Below are positions 8,743-18,528 of a stretch of 64,000 nt of DNA, piece by piece (position 1 is the first letter of the stretch; the number at the start of each line of letters is the position of its first letter). The translations under genes and the position numbers were made by a program. This DNA is from Taibaiella chishuiensis. GTDB taxonomy: Bacteria; Bacteroidota; Bacteroidia; Chitinophagales; Chitinophagaceae. The notes under the pieces are model-generated. The model had not been told where the DNA came from, did no database searches, and saw nothing but the letters and a program-made list of their open reading frames with translations. The stretch lies in NCBI RefSeq assembly GCF_003014535.1, contig NZ_PYGD01000007.1:124001-188000 (forward strand), in the 5' to 3' direction.

Positions 8743-8826
8743 ATGAACACCTTATTGCTTGTACTCGGCGGAGTAATCTGTTTTATACTCCTGTACCGTT
8801 CCATTCATTTCTTCGAAAAAATCTAA
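8743..8826 (+). CDS. 27-aa single-helix membrane peptide in the kdp operon
   Basis: A short ORF beginning MNTLLLVLGGVICFILLYRS and ending in HFFEKI. One hydrophobic helix is followed by a basic/aromatic tail, so it is a likely inner-membrane peptide with the C-terminus in the cytoplasm. It lies between the 119-aa gene and kdpF, 5 bp before kdpF, in the same orientation. It resembles KdpF in size and architecture but lacks the RPE-F ending. It may be a second KdpF-like subunit or a distinct small protein. Confidence 0.55.
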   Translation: MNTLLLVLGGVICFILLYRSIHFFEKI

Positions 8827-8831
8827 AACCC

Positions 8832-8909
8832 ATGACCGCTTTATTCATTGTATCGCTACTGGCCTTTATCTATATGTGTTACGTACTGCTGCGACCCGAA
8901 AAATTCTAG
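8832..8909 (+). CDS. kdpF: Potassium-transporting ATPase small subunit KdpF
   Basis: A 25-aa peptide starting MTALFIVSLLAFIYMC and ending YVLLRPEKF. One transmembrane helix followed by the LLRPE(K/R)F tail is the hallmark of KdpF, which stabilises the KdpABC complex in the inner membrane. It is positioned 49 bp before kdpA as in other kdp operons. Confidence 0.85.
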   Translation: MTALFIVSLLAFIYMCYVLLRPEKF

Positions 8910-8958
8910 CCCGTAGCCGTCCATACCCTCTTAACTACAAGATTCAACCTTTTATAAA

Positions 8959-10647
8959 ATGAGCAAGGAACTACCCGGAATTATACTCATGTTTGTGCTG
9001 ACCCTGGCGCTGGCTGTACCCCTGGGCAAATACATAGCCCGCATGTACAGCGGCGAACGGTCCTGGACAGACAAGATCTTTAATCCCGTAGAACGTCTAT
9101 TTTTCCGGCTTTCCGGCATCGATCCCCATAAGGAGATGAACTGGAAAGAGCATATGAAACATATGCTGATCATCAACCTGGTCTGGTTCCTGTCGGGCAT
9201 GCTGGTATTGATGACCCAACAGTACCTGCCGCTGAATCCGGATGGCAACCCCAATATGAGCGCCGACCTGGCTTTCAACACCAGTATATCCTTTGTGGTC
9301 AACTGCAACCTGCAGCACTACTCCGGCGAAACCGGCCTGAGCTACCTGTCGCAGCTCTTCCTGATGTTCCTCCAGTTTGTAAGCGCCGGTACCGGCATGG
9401 CAGCTGCTGCCTTACTGTTCAATGCCTTAAAAACCAGGACCACCGAAAAGTTGGGCAATTTCTATGATTATTTCCTGAAATCCTGTACCCGCATCCTGTT
9501 GCCCTTATCCGTGATCGTAGCCCTGGTACTGTTGTTTAACGGTACGCCTATGACCTTCGCAGGCAAAGACACCATTACCAACCTGCAGGGCGATACCGTA
9601 CAGGTATCGACAGGTCCCGCTGCGGCCTTTATCGCCATCAAACATATCGGCACCAATGGCGGGGGCTTCTTCGGCGCCAATGCCGCCCACCCTTTCGAGA
9701 ATCCGAATTACCTGACCAATATGGTATTGATGATGGCGCAGATGATCGTTCCATTCGCCATGATCTTCGCACTGGGTTACTACCTGAAACGCAAAAAATT
9801 TGCCTGGGTCGTGTTCAGCGTGATGACCATCGGGTTCCTGATGCTGGTAATACCTAATATACTTATGGAAACCAGGGGCAACCCGCTGAGCGCCCACATG
9901 GGTATCGATATGAGCAAGGGAGCCATGGAAGGCAAGGAAACCCGCTTCGGCGCCGCTGCTACCGGCTTCTGGAGTATCGTAACCACGGTTATCTCCACAG
10001 GCTCCGTTAACGGGATGCACGACAGCACCATGCCGCTCTCCGGCATGAACGAGCTCATCGCGATGATGGTGAATTGCTTCTATGGCGGTTGCGGTGTAGG
10101 TATCCTCAACTTCTTCATCTTTATTATCCTGGCCGTATTCATCAGCGGGCTTATGGTAGGCCGTACCCCCGAGTTTATGGGTAAGAAAATAGAAGCCCGC
10201 GAAATGAAGATCGCAATGATCGTAGCCCTGCTACATCCCTTGCTGATCCTGGCCGGCACCGCGCTGGCCATGGCCCTGCCGCAGTATACGGCATCGACGC
10301 TCAGCAACCCCGGCTTTCATGGCTTCAGCCAGGCCCTGTACGAGTATACCTCCTCGGCAGCCAATAACGGCAGCGGCTTTGAAGGGCTGGGCGACAATAC
10401 GCCCTGGTGGAATATCAGTACGGGTATCGTATTGCTGCTCTCGCGCTTCCTGCCGATCATAGGCCCCGTGGCCATAGCCGGATCGCTGGCCGCTAAAAAG
10501 TATACGCCCGAAAGTGCCGGTACTTTAAAAACCGACTCGGGCACCTTTGGCCTGATGCTCTTCGCCGTGATCGCCATCGTAGCCGCTCTTTCCTTCTTCC
10601 CGGCACTGACCCTCGGACCTATTGCGGAATTTTTTTCCCTGAAATAA
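8959..10647 (+). CDS. kdpA: Potassium-transporting ATPase subunit A
   Basis: A 562-aa polytopic membrane protein, the K+-binding channel-like subunit of KdpFABC. Selectivity-filter-like repeats are visible, most clearly IGTNGGGFFGANAAHPFENP and SFVVNCNLQHYSGETG, plus about ten hydrophobic segments. Length is normal for KdpA. It is followed by kdpB after 9 bp. Expression is probably driven from the sigma-54-type promoter at 8304. Confidence 0.97.
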   Translation: MSKELPGIILMFVLTLALAVPLGKYIARMYSGERSWTDKIFNPVERLFFRLSGIDPHKEMNWKEHMKHMLIINLVWFLSGMLVLMTQQYLPLNPDGNPNMSADLAFNTSISFVVNCNLQHYSGETGLSYLSQLFLMFLQFVSAGTGMAAAALLFNALKTRTTEKLGNFYDYFLKSCTRILLPLSVIVALVLLFNGTPMTFAGKDTITNLQGDTVQVSTGPAAAFIAIKHIGTNGGGFFGANAAHPFENPNYLTNMVLMMAQMIVPFAMIFALGYYLKRKKFAWVVFSVMTIGFLMLVIPNILMETRGNPLSAHMGIDMSKGAMEGKETRFGAAATGFWSIVTTVISTGSVNGMHDSTMPLSGMNELIAMMVNCFYGGCGVGILNFFIFIILAVFISGLMVGRTPEFMGKKIEAREMKIAMIVALLHPLLILAGTALAMALPQYTASTLSNPGFHGFSQALYEYTSSAANNGSGFEGLGDNTPWWNISTGIVLLLSRFLPIIGPVAIAGSLAAKKYTPESAGTLKTDSGTFGLMLFAVIAIVAALSFFPALTLGPIAEFFSLK

Positions 10648-10656
10648 TTTAAAATC

Positions 10657-12744
10657 ATGACCAGAGAACACAGAAACGAACTATTAAGATCAAAAGGCAT
10701 CAGCAACGGCGAACGCAATGCATCGCTGTTCAGCGGCGCCCTGGTCGCTACTGCGCTCAAGCAGTCTTTTATCAAGCTCAACCCGAAGAGCATGTTCCGC
10801 AACCCGGTCATGTTTACCGTTGAGATTGGTACCTTAATCATGCTGCTCGTTTGCATCTATATCGCCACCGGCGCCAAAGACCAGGGCAGCTTCAGTTATA
10901 ACCTGGTCGTATTCCTCATCCTGCTGCTCACCCTGCTCTTCGCCAACTTTGCCGAAGCCATCGCAGAAGCAAGAGGCAAGGCCCAGGCCAACAGCCTGCG
11001 CAAGACCCGGGAAGAAACACCGGCAAAAAAAGTAGAGCTGGTGGGCGAGATCTTTATGAACGAGGTACATATCGTGCCTTCCTCCAGCCTGCGCAAAGGC
11101 GATCTTTTTATCTGCGAGGCGGGCGATATTATCCCTATCGATGGCGAGATTATCGAAGGCCTGGCCTCGATCGACGAGAGCGCCATTACCGGCGAAAGCG
11201 CACCGGTGATCCGCGAAGCAGGCGGCGATAAGAGTTCCGTTACCGGCGGCACCAAAGTATTGTCCGATAAGATAAAGGTAAAAGTAACCACCGAACCCGG
11301 CGAGAGTTTCCTCGACAAGATGATTGCCCTCGTAGAAGGCGCCAGCCGCCAGAAAACACCCAACGAGATCGCGCTGACTATCCTGCTGGCTGGGTTTACC
11401 TTGGTCTTCATTATCGTATGCACCACGCTCAAACCCTTTGCCGACTACGCCAATACCCCGATCACCATCGCGGCCTTTATCTCGCTGTTCGTATGCCTGA
11501 TCCCGACTACCATAGGTGGCCTGCTTTCGGCCATAGGCATAGCCGGTATGGACCGCGCCTTAAGAGCCAATGTCATTACCAAAAGCGGTAAGGCCGTAGA
11601 AACGGCCGGCGATATCGATGTATTGCTGCTGGATAAAACCGGGACCATAACCATCGGTAACCGCAAAGCCACACACTTCTATCCTTCCAAAGGCATCGAC
11701 GAACAACACTTTCTGAAATGCACGGTACTCAGCTCTATGGCCGACGAGACACCGGAAGGCAAATCCATCATCGAGCTGGCCGCTATCGACCCGGCCACGT
11801 ACCAGGTAGCGGATCCGCACTTCATCAAGTTTACCGCAGAGACCAAAAGCTCGGGCATTAATATCGGCACCGACCGCATCCGCAAAGGCGCTTACGATGC
11901 GATCCGGGATATGGTGCAAAAAGCCGGCAATACCTTCCCCGAAGATACCCTGGAGCAGATCAAAACCATATCCTCCAAAGGCGGCACCCCGCTTGTGGTT
12001 GCGGAAAACGATAAAGTACTGGGTGTGATCGAGCTGCAGGATATTATCAAAGCCGGTATACGCGAACGGTTTGACCGGCTGCGGAAGATGGGGGTGAAAA
12101 CCGTGATGGTAACCGGCGACAACCCGCTCACCGCCAAATTCATTGCCGAAAAAGCAGGTGTGGACGATTATATTGCCGAGGCCCGCCCGGAAGACAAGAT
12201 GAATTATATCCGCAAAGAACAGGAGTCAGGTAAGCTGGTAGCCATGATGGGCGACGGCACCAATGATGCACCGGCACTGGCCCAGGCCGATGTGGGCGTA
12301 GCCATGAACAGCGGTACACAAGCCGCCAAAGAGGCCGGCAATATGGTGGACCTGGATAACGACCCGACCAAACTGATCGAGATCGTGGAGATCGGCAAAC
12401 AGCTACTGATGACCCGGGGTACGCTTACCACCTTCTCTATTGCCAACGACGTGGCCAAATATTTCGCCATCGTACCGGCACTCTTCATCACGTTTATACC
12501 GGCGTTGCAGGGGCTCAATATCATGCGCCTGCACAGCCCGGAAAGCGCGATCCTCTCGGCCGTGATCTTTAACGCCGTCATCATACCATTGCTGATACCC
12601 CTGGCCCTGAAAGGTGTGGCCTACAAACCGGTAGGCGCCAGCGCCCTGTTACGCAGGAACCTGCTGATCTATGGCCTGGGCGGCGTGATCATACCTTTTA
12701 TCGGCATCAAACTGATCGACCTGGTCGTATCCCTGTTCCTCTAA
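10657..12744 (+). CDS. kdpB: Potassium-transporting P-type ATPase subunit B
   Basis: A 695-aa P-type ATPase, the energy-coupling subunit of the high-affinity K+ pump. It has the phosphorylated aspartate in [13 protein letters not shown] (Asp326), the TGES loop as ITGESAPVI, the hinge [14 protein letters not shown], and [20 protein letters not shown]. Hydrophobic segments frame the cytoplasmic domains. Length is typical. It sits between kdpA (9 bp) and kdpC (26 bp). Confidence 0.98.
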   Translation: MTREHRNELLRSKGISNGERNASLFSGALVATALKQSFIKLNPKSMFRNPVMFTVEIGTLIMLLVCIYIATGAKDQGSFSYNLVVFLILLLTLLFANFAEAIAEARGKAQANSLRKTREETPAKKVELVGEIFMNEVHIVPSSSLRKGDLFICEAGDIIPIDGEIIEGLASIDESAITGESAPVIREAGGDKSSVTGGTKVLSDKIKVKVTTEPGESFLDKMIALVEGASRQKTPNEIALTILLAGFTLVFIIVCTTLKPFADYANTPITIAAFISLFVCLIPTTIGGLLSAIGIAGMDRALRANVITKSGKAVETAGDIDVLLLDKTGTITIGNRKATHFYPSKGIDEQHFLKCTVLSSMADETPEGKSIIELAAIDPATYQVADPHFIKFTAETKSSGINIGTDRIRKGAYDAIRDMVQKAGNTFPEDTLEQIKTISSKGGTPLVVAENDKVLGVIELQDIIKAGIRERFDRLRKMGVKTVMVTGDNPLTAKFIAEKAGVDDYIAEARPEDKMNYIRKEQESGKLVAMMGDGTNDAPALAQADVGVAMNSGTQAAKEAGNMVDLDNDPTKLIEIVEIGKQLLMTRGTLTTFSIANDVAKYFAIVPALFITFIPALQGLNIMRLHSPESAILSAVIFNAVIIPLLIPLALKGVAYKPVGASALLRRNLLIYGLGGVIIPFIGIKLIDLVVSLFL

Positions 12745-12770
12745 ATATTCCAGATTTAAAATTCCTTTTT

Positions 12771-13331
12771 ATGATATCCAGTATTTTCCGGGCTTTAAGG
12801 CTTACCATCATCAGCCTGGTATTTTTCTCAGGCGTCTATACCCTTGTCATTTATGGCGCTGCTCAACTCGCGCCCGGCAAGGGCAAGGGCGATACCATCG
12901 TAAGCAACGGTCATCGTTATTATACGAATATCGGCCAGGCTTTTACCAGCGACGGCTATTTCAACTCAAGACCTTCGGCCGTAGGCTACAATGCAGCAGG
13001 TTCGGGCGGCAGCAACAAAGGCCCAACCAATGCCGCTTACCTGGCAGAAGTACAGGCCCGTATCGACACCTTCCTCGTGCACAACCCCGGCGTAGGAAAA
13101 GCAGACATACCCGTGGAACTGGTAACCGCCAGCGGCAGCGGGCTCGATCCCGACCTTACGGTAAAAGCCGCTACCATACAGGTAAAACGGATCGCTATGC
13201 AACGCCATATTTCAGAAGCTGCATTAAACCAACTGATCCGTCGATATACCGCCAAACCCATGCTGGGTCCCGATCGCGTAAACGTATTGCAGCTAAACCT
13301 GGCGCTCGACCGCTTACAACCCAAATTATAA
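12771..13331 (+). CDS. kdpC: Potassium-transporting ATPase subunit C
   Basis: A 186-aa protein with one N-terminal transmembrane helix (about residues 10-30) and a periplasmic domain containing YFNSRPSAVGYNAAGSGGSN and DLVTASGSGLDP-like sequence (here ELVTASGSGLDPDLT), the KdpC family signature. It assists ATP binding and K+ transport in the KdpFABC complex. It is followed by the porin gene. Confidence 0.96.
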   Translation: MISSIFRALRLTIISLVFFSGVYTLVIYGAAQLAPGKGKGDTIVSNGHRYYTNIGQAFTSDGYFNSRPSAVGYNAAGSGGSNKGPTNAAYLAEVQARIDTFLVHNPGVGKADIPVELVTASGSGLDPDLTVKAATIQVKRIAMQRHISEAALNQLIRRYTAKPMLGPDRVNVLQLNLALDRLQPKL

Positions 13332-13372
13332 CCGATAAAATGCAAACTACCCCAAAATACAATTTCAACACA

Positions 13373-14773
13373 ATGAACAAAGTTCTAAGTACCCTGGCCC
13401 TTACCGCAACCACTGCCTTTTGCCTGCCTGCCGCTCCCCTGTTCGCACAGGAAGAAGACACCGTAACGACCGTAGATGCTCATGCTCCAAAAATTCCCTT
13501 CGACGGTTATGATATGACCTGGCAAAATGGTAATGACCGCAGGAAGAGCGCTGTACTGCAAAGCAAATACGTAACCGGTATCGTCATGCTCGACGCCAAC
13601 TATACCCACTCTTTCAATAACCCCAACGACAATACCGTCGTGGGTTCTACAGCGCTCGCCCGCAACAATGAAGTTACCCTCTCGGGTATTTACCTGGGCG
13701 GCGAGTTTAACTATAAAAATGCCCATGCCCGTATCCTTACCCAGTTTGGCACACGCGCTACGGTAGTACCCCGCAACGACTTCAGCCCTTACCGCGGGCA
13801 GTACGACCTGGCCAATGTATACCGCTACCTGAGCGAGGCCTATGCAGGTTATCATATCGACAAATGGTATGGTATCAATATCGATGCGGGTATGTTTATG
13901 TCCTATGTAGGGTTAAACTCCTATTACCAGGTAGAGAACTGGGAATACCAGGCCTCTTTTACTTCCGACAATACGCCCTGGTTCTTTAACGGCTTGCGTA
14001 TCCAGGTATTTCCGACCAAAAAACTAAAGATCGAAGGCTGGCTCATCAATGGCTGGCAGAGTTATGGCAAGTTCAACAGCATGCCGGGCTTTGGCGGTAA
14101 TATTACCTGGTGCCCCAATGAAGCGGTAAAACTATTGACCAATGACTATTACGGCGCCGATGCGGCCAATATACCCGACCGTAAAAGGTTTCACTCCGAC
14201 AACAGCCTGCAGGTACGGTATTACAACAAGCCGGAGTCCAAAGGCATCAGTCGTATGGCCTTCTCGCTTACCGGCGACCTGGGCTTTGAAAAAGGTGGCG
14301 GGGTAAACGGCTTTTCGAATGCCGATACGGCCAAAGGACCGGCCCAGTACTTTGCCAGCGCTATGTTCTATAACCGGGTATGGTTTTACAAAAACAAATT
14401 TGCCTGGACCATCGGCGGTGGCCTGATGACCAATCCCGGCCGCTACCTGGTGCTCTACCCTACCGGCCAGGCAAGTCCTTTGCCCAATCCCAACAACCCG
14501 ACCCAGACAGCAGGCCTGTACCCCTTCAGCGCCAATCCCGGCGATCCCTTTAAAGGCTGGGATTGCTCTACCAATTTCGATTGGATGCCCAACCAGAGTA
14601 TAACATTCCGGGTGGAGTATGTACACCGTCATGCCAATGTGCCCTATTTCGCAGGTAAGGGTGGCGTAACCTCGCCTACCGGTTATACCACAACGCCGCT
14701 GCCCGCAGACTGGCGTCCCGATCTCGTAAAATCAGAGGACAGGATCATCTTTGCGATGCTGTTCCGTTTATAA
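13373..14773 (+). CDS. Outer-membrane porin-like beta-barrel protein linked to kdp
   Basis: A 466-aa protein with a signal peptide (MNKVLSTLALTATTAFCLPA, cleavage near LFAQE) and a mature part of alternating strands and aromatic girdle residues typical of the BBP2/OmpL-like putative porin families of Bacteroidota. It ends DRIIFAMLFRL. An alternative in-frame ATG at 13340 would place 11 extra polar residues before the signal peptide, so 13373 is preferred. Its place directly after kdpC suggests that it gives K+ or osmolytes a path through the outer membrane, which is inference. A hairpin at 14808-14835 follows. Confidence 0.8.
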   Translation: MNKVLSTLALTATTAFCLPAAPLFAQEEDTVTTVDAHAPKIPFDGYDMTWQNGNDRRKSAVLQSKYVTGIVMLDANYTHSFNNPNDNTVVGSTALARNNEVTLSGIYLGGEFNYKNAHARILTQFGTRATVVPRNDFSPYRGQYDLANVYRYLSEAYAGYHIDKWYGINIDAGMFMSYVGLNSYYQVENWEYQASFTSDNTPWFFNGLRIQVFPTKKLKIEGWLINGWQSYGKFNSMPGFGGNITWCPNEAVKLLTNDYYGADAANIPDRKRFHSDNSLQVRYYNKPESKGISRMAFSLTGDLGFEKGGGVNGFSNADTAKGPAQYFASAMFYNRVWFYKNKFAWTIGGGLMTNPGRYLVLYPTGQASPLPNPNNPTQTAGLYPFSANPGDPFKGWDCSTNFDWMPNQSITFRVEYVHRHANVPYFAGKGGVTSPTGYTTTPLPADWRPDLVKSEDRIIFAMLFRL

Positions 14774-14807
14774 TAAACCAGAGGACCAACCAAAACCAGT
14801 GTAACAG

Positions 14808-14835
14808 CCCTGCGGACGAAAGTCTGCAGGGTTTT
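14808..14835 (+). terminator. Hairpin with short T-run between porin and kdpD-like gene
   Basis: A 10-bp stem (14808-14817 with 14822-14831, one G-T pair), GAAA tetraloop, then TTTT. It probably ends or attenuates kdpFABC-porin transcription, so the sensor genes would be made at a lower level or from their own start. Confidence 0.7.
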
Positions 14836-14939
14836 GGGCCATCCGGGAAAAATCCGTTACCGGGTGAACCTTGCAGGCCACCCGGCGGTTATCCTGCAAC
14901 CGGGCGTACCATAATGCAGACCTTTTTAATGTATCCTAT

Positions 14940-16070
14940 ATGGCAACGGAAAACTCCAAAGAACATATCACCCACTTTCTCGACCTGATCCGTAATGCCC
15001 GCAAGGGAAAGTTCAAGATCTATATCGGGATGATCGCCGGTGTGGGCAAGACCTACCGTATGTTGCAGGAAGCGCAGACCCTGCTGCGCAACGGCATCGA
15101 TGTAAAGATCGGTTACGTGGAAACACACAACAGGAAAGAGACCGAAGCCATGCTGGAGGGCCTGCCCGTAATCCCGCGGCGGAGGCTGTTCTATAAAGGT
15201 AAAGAGCTGGAAGAACTGGATGTGGGCGCAATCCTGACGCTGAGACCGGAGATTGTGATCATCGACGAACTGGCGCATACCAATATAGAAAGCAGCAAGA
15301 ATGAAAAACGCTGGCAGGATGTGGTCGAGATACTGGAAGCCGGCATCAATGTAATCAGCGCGGTCAATATCCAGCATATAGAAAGCCTCAATAAAGAGAT
15401 CCGCGAGATTACCGGCGTAGAGGTAAAAGAGCGCATACCCGACAGCATCCTGAAGATGGCAGATGAAGTGGTCAATATCGACCTTACTGCCGACGAACTG
15501 ATCACGCGCCTGCGCGAAGGCAAAATCTACGCAACCGAAAAGATAAAAACCGCGCTGGACAACTTTTTTAAAGCCGAACAGATCCTGCAGCTGCGGGAAT
15601 TAGCCTTAAAGGAAGTAGCTTCGCAGGTAAAACGGAAGGTAGAAGCCGAAGTGCCGCGCAACGCCGTATTCCGCCACGAGAAGTTTATGGCCTGTATCAG
15701 CAGCAATGAAAGAACGGCCAGGCTCGTGATCCGGAAAACAGCACGGCTGGCCAGTTATTACAGCAGCAAATGGTTTGTGCTGTATGTGCAGACCCCGCGG
15801 GAAAGCAACGACCGCATAGCCCTGGATAAACAACGCCACCTGATCAATAACTTTAAACTGGCAACCGAGCTCGGTGCGGAGATCATACGGGTAGAAAGCG
15901 ATAACGTATCGGCAGCCATAGCCGATACCGCAGCGCAAAAAGAAATAACGACCCTCTGCATCGGCAAACCGCACCTGAACCTGGCCAAGGTTATCCTGTC
16001 GACCGGTAACTTTAACAGCCTGCTGAAGAAAATGGCAGACTCCAATATAGACATCATAATCCTGTCGTGA
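14940..16070 (+). CDS. KdpD N-terminal sensor half (KdpD domain plus Usp domain) without kinase
   Basis: A 376-aa soluble protein equal to the cytoplasmic N-terminal part of KdpD. The KdpD domain at about 20-230 has the P-loop IGMIAGVGKTYRML, ETHNRKETEAMLEGLPVIPR and Walker B EIVIIDELAHTN. A universal-stress-protein-like domain follows from about 250 (FMACISSNERTARLVIRKTA ... ITTLCIGKP). The DUF4118 membrane region and the histidine kinase of classical KdpD are absent. The next gene supplies a separate kinase, overlapping by one base (TGATG). Start at 14940 is chosen over 14871 because MATENSKEHITHFLDLIRNA leads straight into the domain. Confidence 0.92.
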   Translation: MATENSKEHITHFLDLIRNARKGKFKIYIGMIAGVGKTYRMLQEAQTLLRNGIDVKIGYVETHNRKETEAMLEGLPVIPRRRLFYKGKELEELDVGAILTLRPEIVIIDELAHTNIESSKNEKRWQDVVEILEAGINVISAVNIQHIESLNKEIREITGVEVKERIPDSILKMADEVVNIDLTADELITRLREGKIYATEKIKTALDNFFKAEQILQLRELALKEVASQVKRKVEAEVPRNAVFRHEKFMACISSNERTARLVIRKTARLASYYSSKWFVLYVQTPRESNDRIALDKQRHLINNFKLATELGAEIIRVESDNVSAAIADTAAQKEITTLCIGKPHLNLAKVILSTGNFNSLLKKMADSNIDIIILS

Positions 16071-17776
16071 TGAAGATTAAAACAAAACTGACCTTAGGCG
16101 TAGGCATGCTCTTCGCCATGATCATCCTGCTGGCCCTGCTTGGTACGGTATATATCAATGCGCTGAAAAAAGACACCGAAAACATCCTGGTCGACAACTA
16201 CAATACGCTCGAGTACTCGCGGAACATGCTGCTGGCGCTGGATGAATCGCAACATAACCCCGCGGCCTTACAACTATTCCGGGATAACCTGGCGGGGCAG
16301 TTACTGAACATTACAGAACCGGGCGAACGGGAAGCCACGACATCGCTGGACCGCCATTTCAAAGCATTACAGCAAAACCTTACCGACAGCAGCCTGCGGC
16401 CGCAGATCCGCCGCGATATCTCGCAGGTCATGCAGCTCAACATGTCGGCCATTAAACGGAAAAGCGTAGTAGCGGGCAATACGGCCGCATCGGCCACGCT
16501 ATGGATCGTAAGCGTGGGTACCTTATGTTTTTTATTCGCCTTTGTACTGCTGGTCAACCTGCCGGGTAATATCGCCGAACCGCTGCGGGAGCTTACCGAA
16601 CGTATACGCTCGATAGCCGCACAGAATTATTCGCAACGGGTTACCTTCGGCAGCAATAACGAGTTCCGCGAACTGGCCAGCTCTTTCAATACCATGGCCG
16701 AAAAATTACAGGAGTACCATAGCAGTAACCTGTCCAGCCTGCTGATGGAGAAAAAAAGGATCGAGACCCTGATCAATAACATGAAAGATCCCGTGATCGG
16801 CCTGGACGAAAACCAGCAGGTATTGTTTGCCAACCAGGAAGCCCTTAGTATCCTCTCCTTAAAAAGCAATGACCTGGTCGGTAAAAATGCTACGGAGATC
16901 GCAGAACGCAACGACCTGATCCGGTCGCTGATACAGCCGCAGGGCACGGCCGGCAAGGAACCGGTGAAGATCTATGCCGATCAGAAAGAAAGCTATTTCC
17001 AGAAAGAGATTATCCCCATTGGCATTACGCCTACCGGCGAACAAACCCGCCTGCAGATCGGCAATGTGATCATTCTTAAAAACATTACGCCCTTTAAAGA
17101 GCTCGACTTTGCCAAGACCAATTTTATCGCCACGGTATCGCACGAACTGAAAACACCGATTGCCTCGGTAAAGATGAGCCTGCAACTGCTGAAGAACAAG
17201 AATACCGGGCCGGTAAACGACGAACAGCGCCAGCTGATTGAAAGCATTGAAGAAGACAGCAACCGCCTGTTAAAGATAACCGGCGAGCTGCTGAATATGA
17301 CCCAGGTGGAAACCGGTAATATCCAGATGAACATCCAGGAAAGCCGTCCAGCCGATATCGTACACTATGCCATGGACGCCGTAGCCTTCCACGCCGAGCA
17401 AAAGAACATCCGGCTGGAATTGTATACCGGCGAGGATTTGCCGCTGGTTAAGGCAGATCCCGAAAAAACATCCTGGGTTATGATCAATTTCCTGACCAAT
17501 GCCATACGCTATTCCCGCGAACACGGCCAGGTTACCGTTACCGTACGGCAGGAAGATACGGGCAAAGTACTCTTCTCCGTACAGGACAACGGCAAGGGCA
17601 TAGACCCGCGGTATACCGGCAGGATTTTTGACCGTTACTTCCAGGTGCCGGGCAGCAGCCGTTCGGGCACGGGCCTGGGCCTGGCTATCAGCAAGGAGTT
17701 TATCGAAGCGCAGGGCGGCAGCGTAGGTGTCGAGAGCGAGATCGGCAGGGGCAGCCGCTTTTATTTCCGTTTATAG
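16070..17776 (+). CDS. Membrane sensor histidine kinase partnered with the KdpD-like protein
   Basis: A 568-aa kinase. TM1 is at about 8-30, followed by a periplasmic loop of roughly 110 residues, TM2 at about 140-163, a HAMP linker (NIAEPLRELTERIRSIAAQN), a PAS domain at about 225-340, a HisKA domain with phospho-acceptor His358 in IATVSHELKTPIASVK, and a HATPase domain with N box NFLTNAIRYS, G1 VQDNGKGID and G2 GTGLGLAIS. Its ATG overlaps the stop of the KdpD-like gene, so the two are translationally coupled. It most likely phosphorylates the sigma-54 response regulator at 6838. This pairing is inferred from context. Confidence 0.93.
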   Translation: MKIKTKLTLGVGMLFAMIILLALLGTVYINALKKDTENILVDNYNTLEYSRNMLLALDESQHNPAALQLFRDNLAGQLLNITEPGEREATTSLDRHFKALQQNLTDSSLRPQIRRDISQVMQLNMSAIKRKSVVAGNTAASATLWIVSVGTLCFLFAFVLLVNLPGNIAEPLRELTERIRSIAAQNYSQRVTFGSNNEFRELASSFNTMAEKLQEYHSSNLSSLLMEKKRIETLINNMKDPVIGLDENQQVLFANQEALSILSLKSNDLVGKNATEIAERNDLIRSLIQPQGTAGKEPVKIYADQKESYFQKEIIPIGITPTGEQTRLQIGNVIILKNITPFKELDFAKTNFIATVSHELKTPIASVKMSLQLLKNKNTGPVNDEQRQLIESIEEDSNRLLKITGELLNMTQVETGNIQMNIQESRPADIVHYAMDAVAFHAEQKNIRLELYTGEDLPLVKADPEKTSWVMINFLTNAIRYSREHGQVTVTVRQEDTGKVLFSVQDNGKGIDPRYTGRIFDRYFQVPGSSRSGTGLGLAISKEFIEAQGGSVGVESEIGRGSRFYFRL

Positions 17777-17798
17777 ATCAATTAAGGCACGGACTGTT

Positions 17799-18344
17799 TT
17801 ATACCGCCACAGCCACTTCTTGTACCAGTTGTATATTGGCGGTAAACTGCACATCTTCACCCAGCAGGAATTTACCCGACTCGGTCAGGATCCCGTAGTT
17901 GAGCCCGAACTCCCAGCGGCTTATCGAACCCGTTACTTCAAAGCCTATACGCAGCCGGCCTTCCGCATCCCGGGCTGCGCCGCCATATTCAGCTACCAGC
18001 TCTACGGGTTGCGTAATACCTTTAAGCGTCAGCAAACCCGAAAGGTTATACCGGTCGCCTTTTACCTTATGAAAATAATTGGACTGGAAAGTAATGGTAG
18101 GAAAAACACCCGCATCGAAAAAGTCGGCCGAACGCAAATGGGCGTCCCTGGCCTCTACATTGGTATCGATACTGCTTACATCAACGGAGAAATGAATTTC
18201 CGCATCTTCGAAATTTTCGGCATCCGAACTGGCGCCGCCATTAAAATTACGGAAAGAGCCGGTTACGGATGAAATAACCAGGTGTTTGATCTTGAACTGT
18301 ACATTGGAGTGAGCCGGATCAACGGCCCATTGGGTCTTACGCAT
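17799..18344 (-). CDS. YceI-family lipocalin-like protein (copy 1)
   Basis: A 181-aa protein with the YceI fold marks: start MRKTQWAVDPAHSNVQFKIK, HLVISSVTGSFRNFNG, the segment RDAHLRSADFFDAGVFPTI and GLLTLKGITQPVELVAEYGG. Family members bind polyisoprenoids or other hydrophobic ligands. There is no signal peptide here, so a cytoplasmic location is suggested. It is clearly paralogous to the neighbour at 18529-19062 and convergent with the kinase gene, 22 bp away. Confidence 0.9.
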   Translation of the reverse strand: MRKTQWAVDPAHSNVQFKIKHLVISSVTGSFRNFNGGASSDAENFEDAEIHFSVDVSSIDTNVEARDAHLRSADFFDAGVFPTITFQSNYFHKVKGDRYNLSGLLTLKGITQPVELVAEYGGAARDAEGRLRIGFEVTGSISRWEFGLNYGILTESGKFLLGEDVQFTANIQLVQEVAVAV

Positions 18345-18474
18345 AACACTATTTTTAAAATGACTAAGAATAAGGACATTGTAAAATAGCTATCGCAATA
18401 GGCGGTACGTTTAGAAGGAGAATAAATAGCTTATAATAAATCCGTGGTGAAGATTTGCTACCGGAAATTTACGC

Positions 18475-18515
18475 AAAAAAAGTGGGAACCTGTTTCTCGA
18501 TGGTCCCCACTTTTT
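18475..18515 (-). terminator. Terminator after the second YceI gene
   Basis: Stem 18477-18490 with 18502-18515 (one wobble pair) and an 11-nt loop. On the minus strand the right arm is followed by a T-run (complement of the A-run at 18474-18481). It lies just past the stop of the 18529-19062 gene. Confidence 0.75.
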
Positions 18516-18528
18516 GCTTATAGCGCTA

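Noticed and set aside
13340-13373. Earlier start for the kdp-linked porin
   Set aside because: It adds 11 polar residues in front of a clear signal peptide; the ATG at 13373 is more likely.
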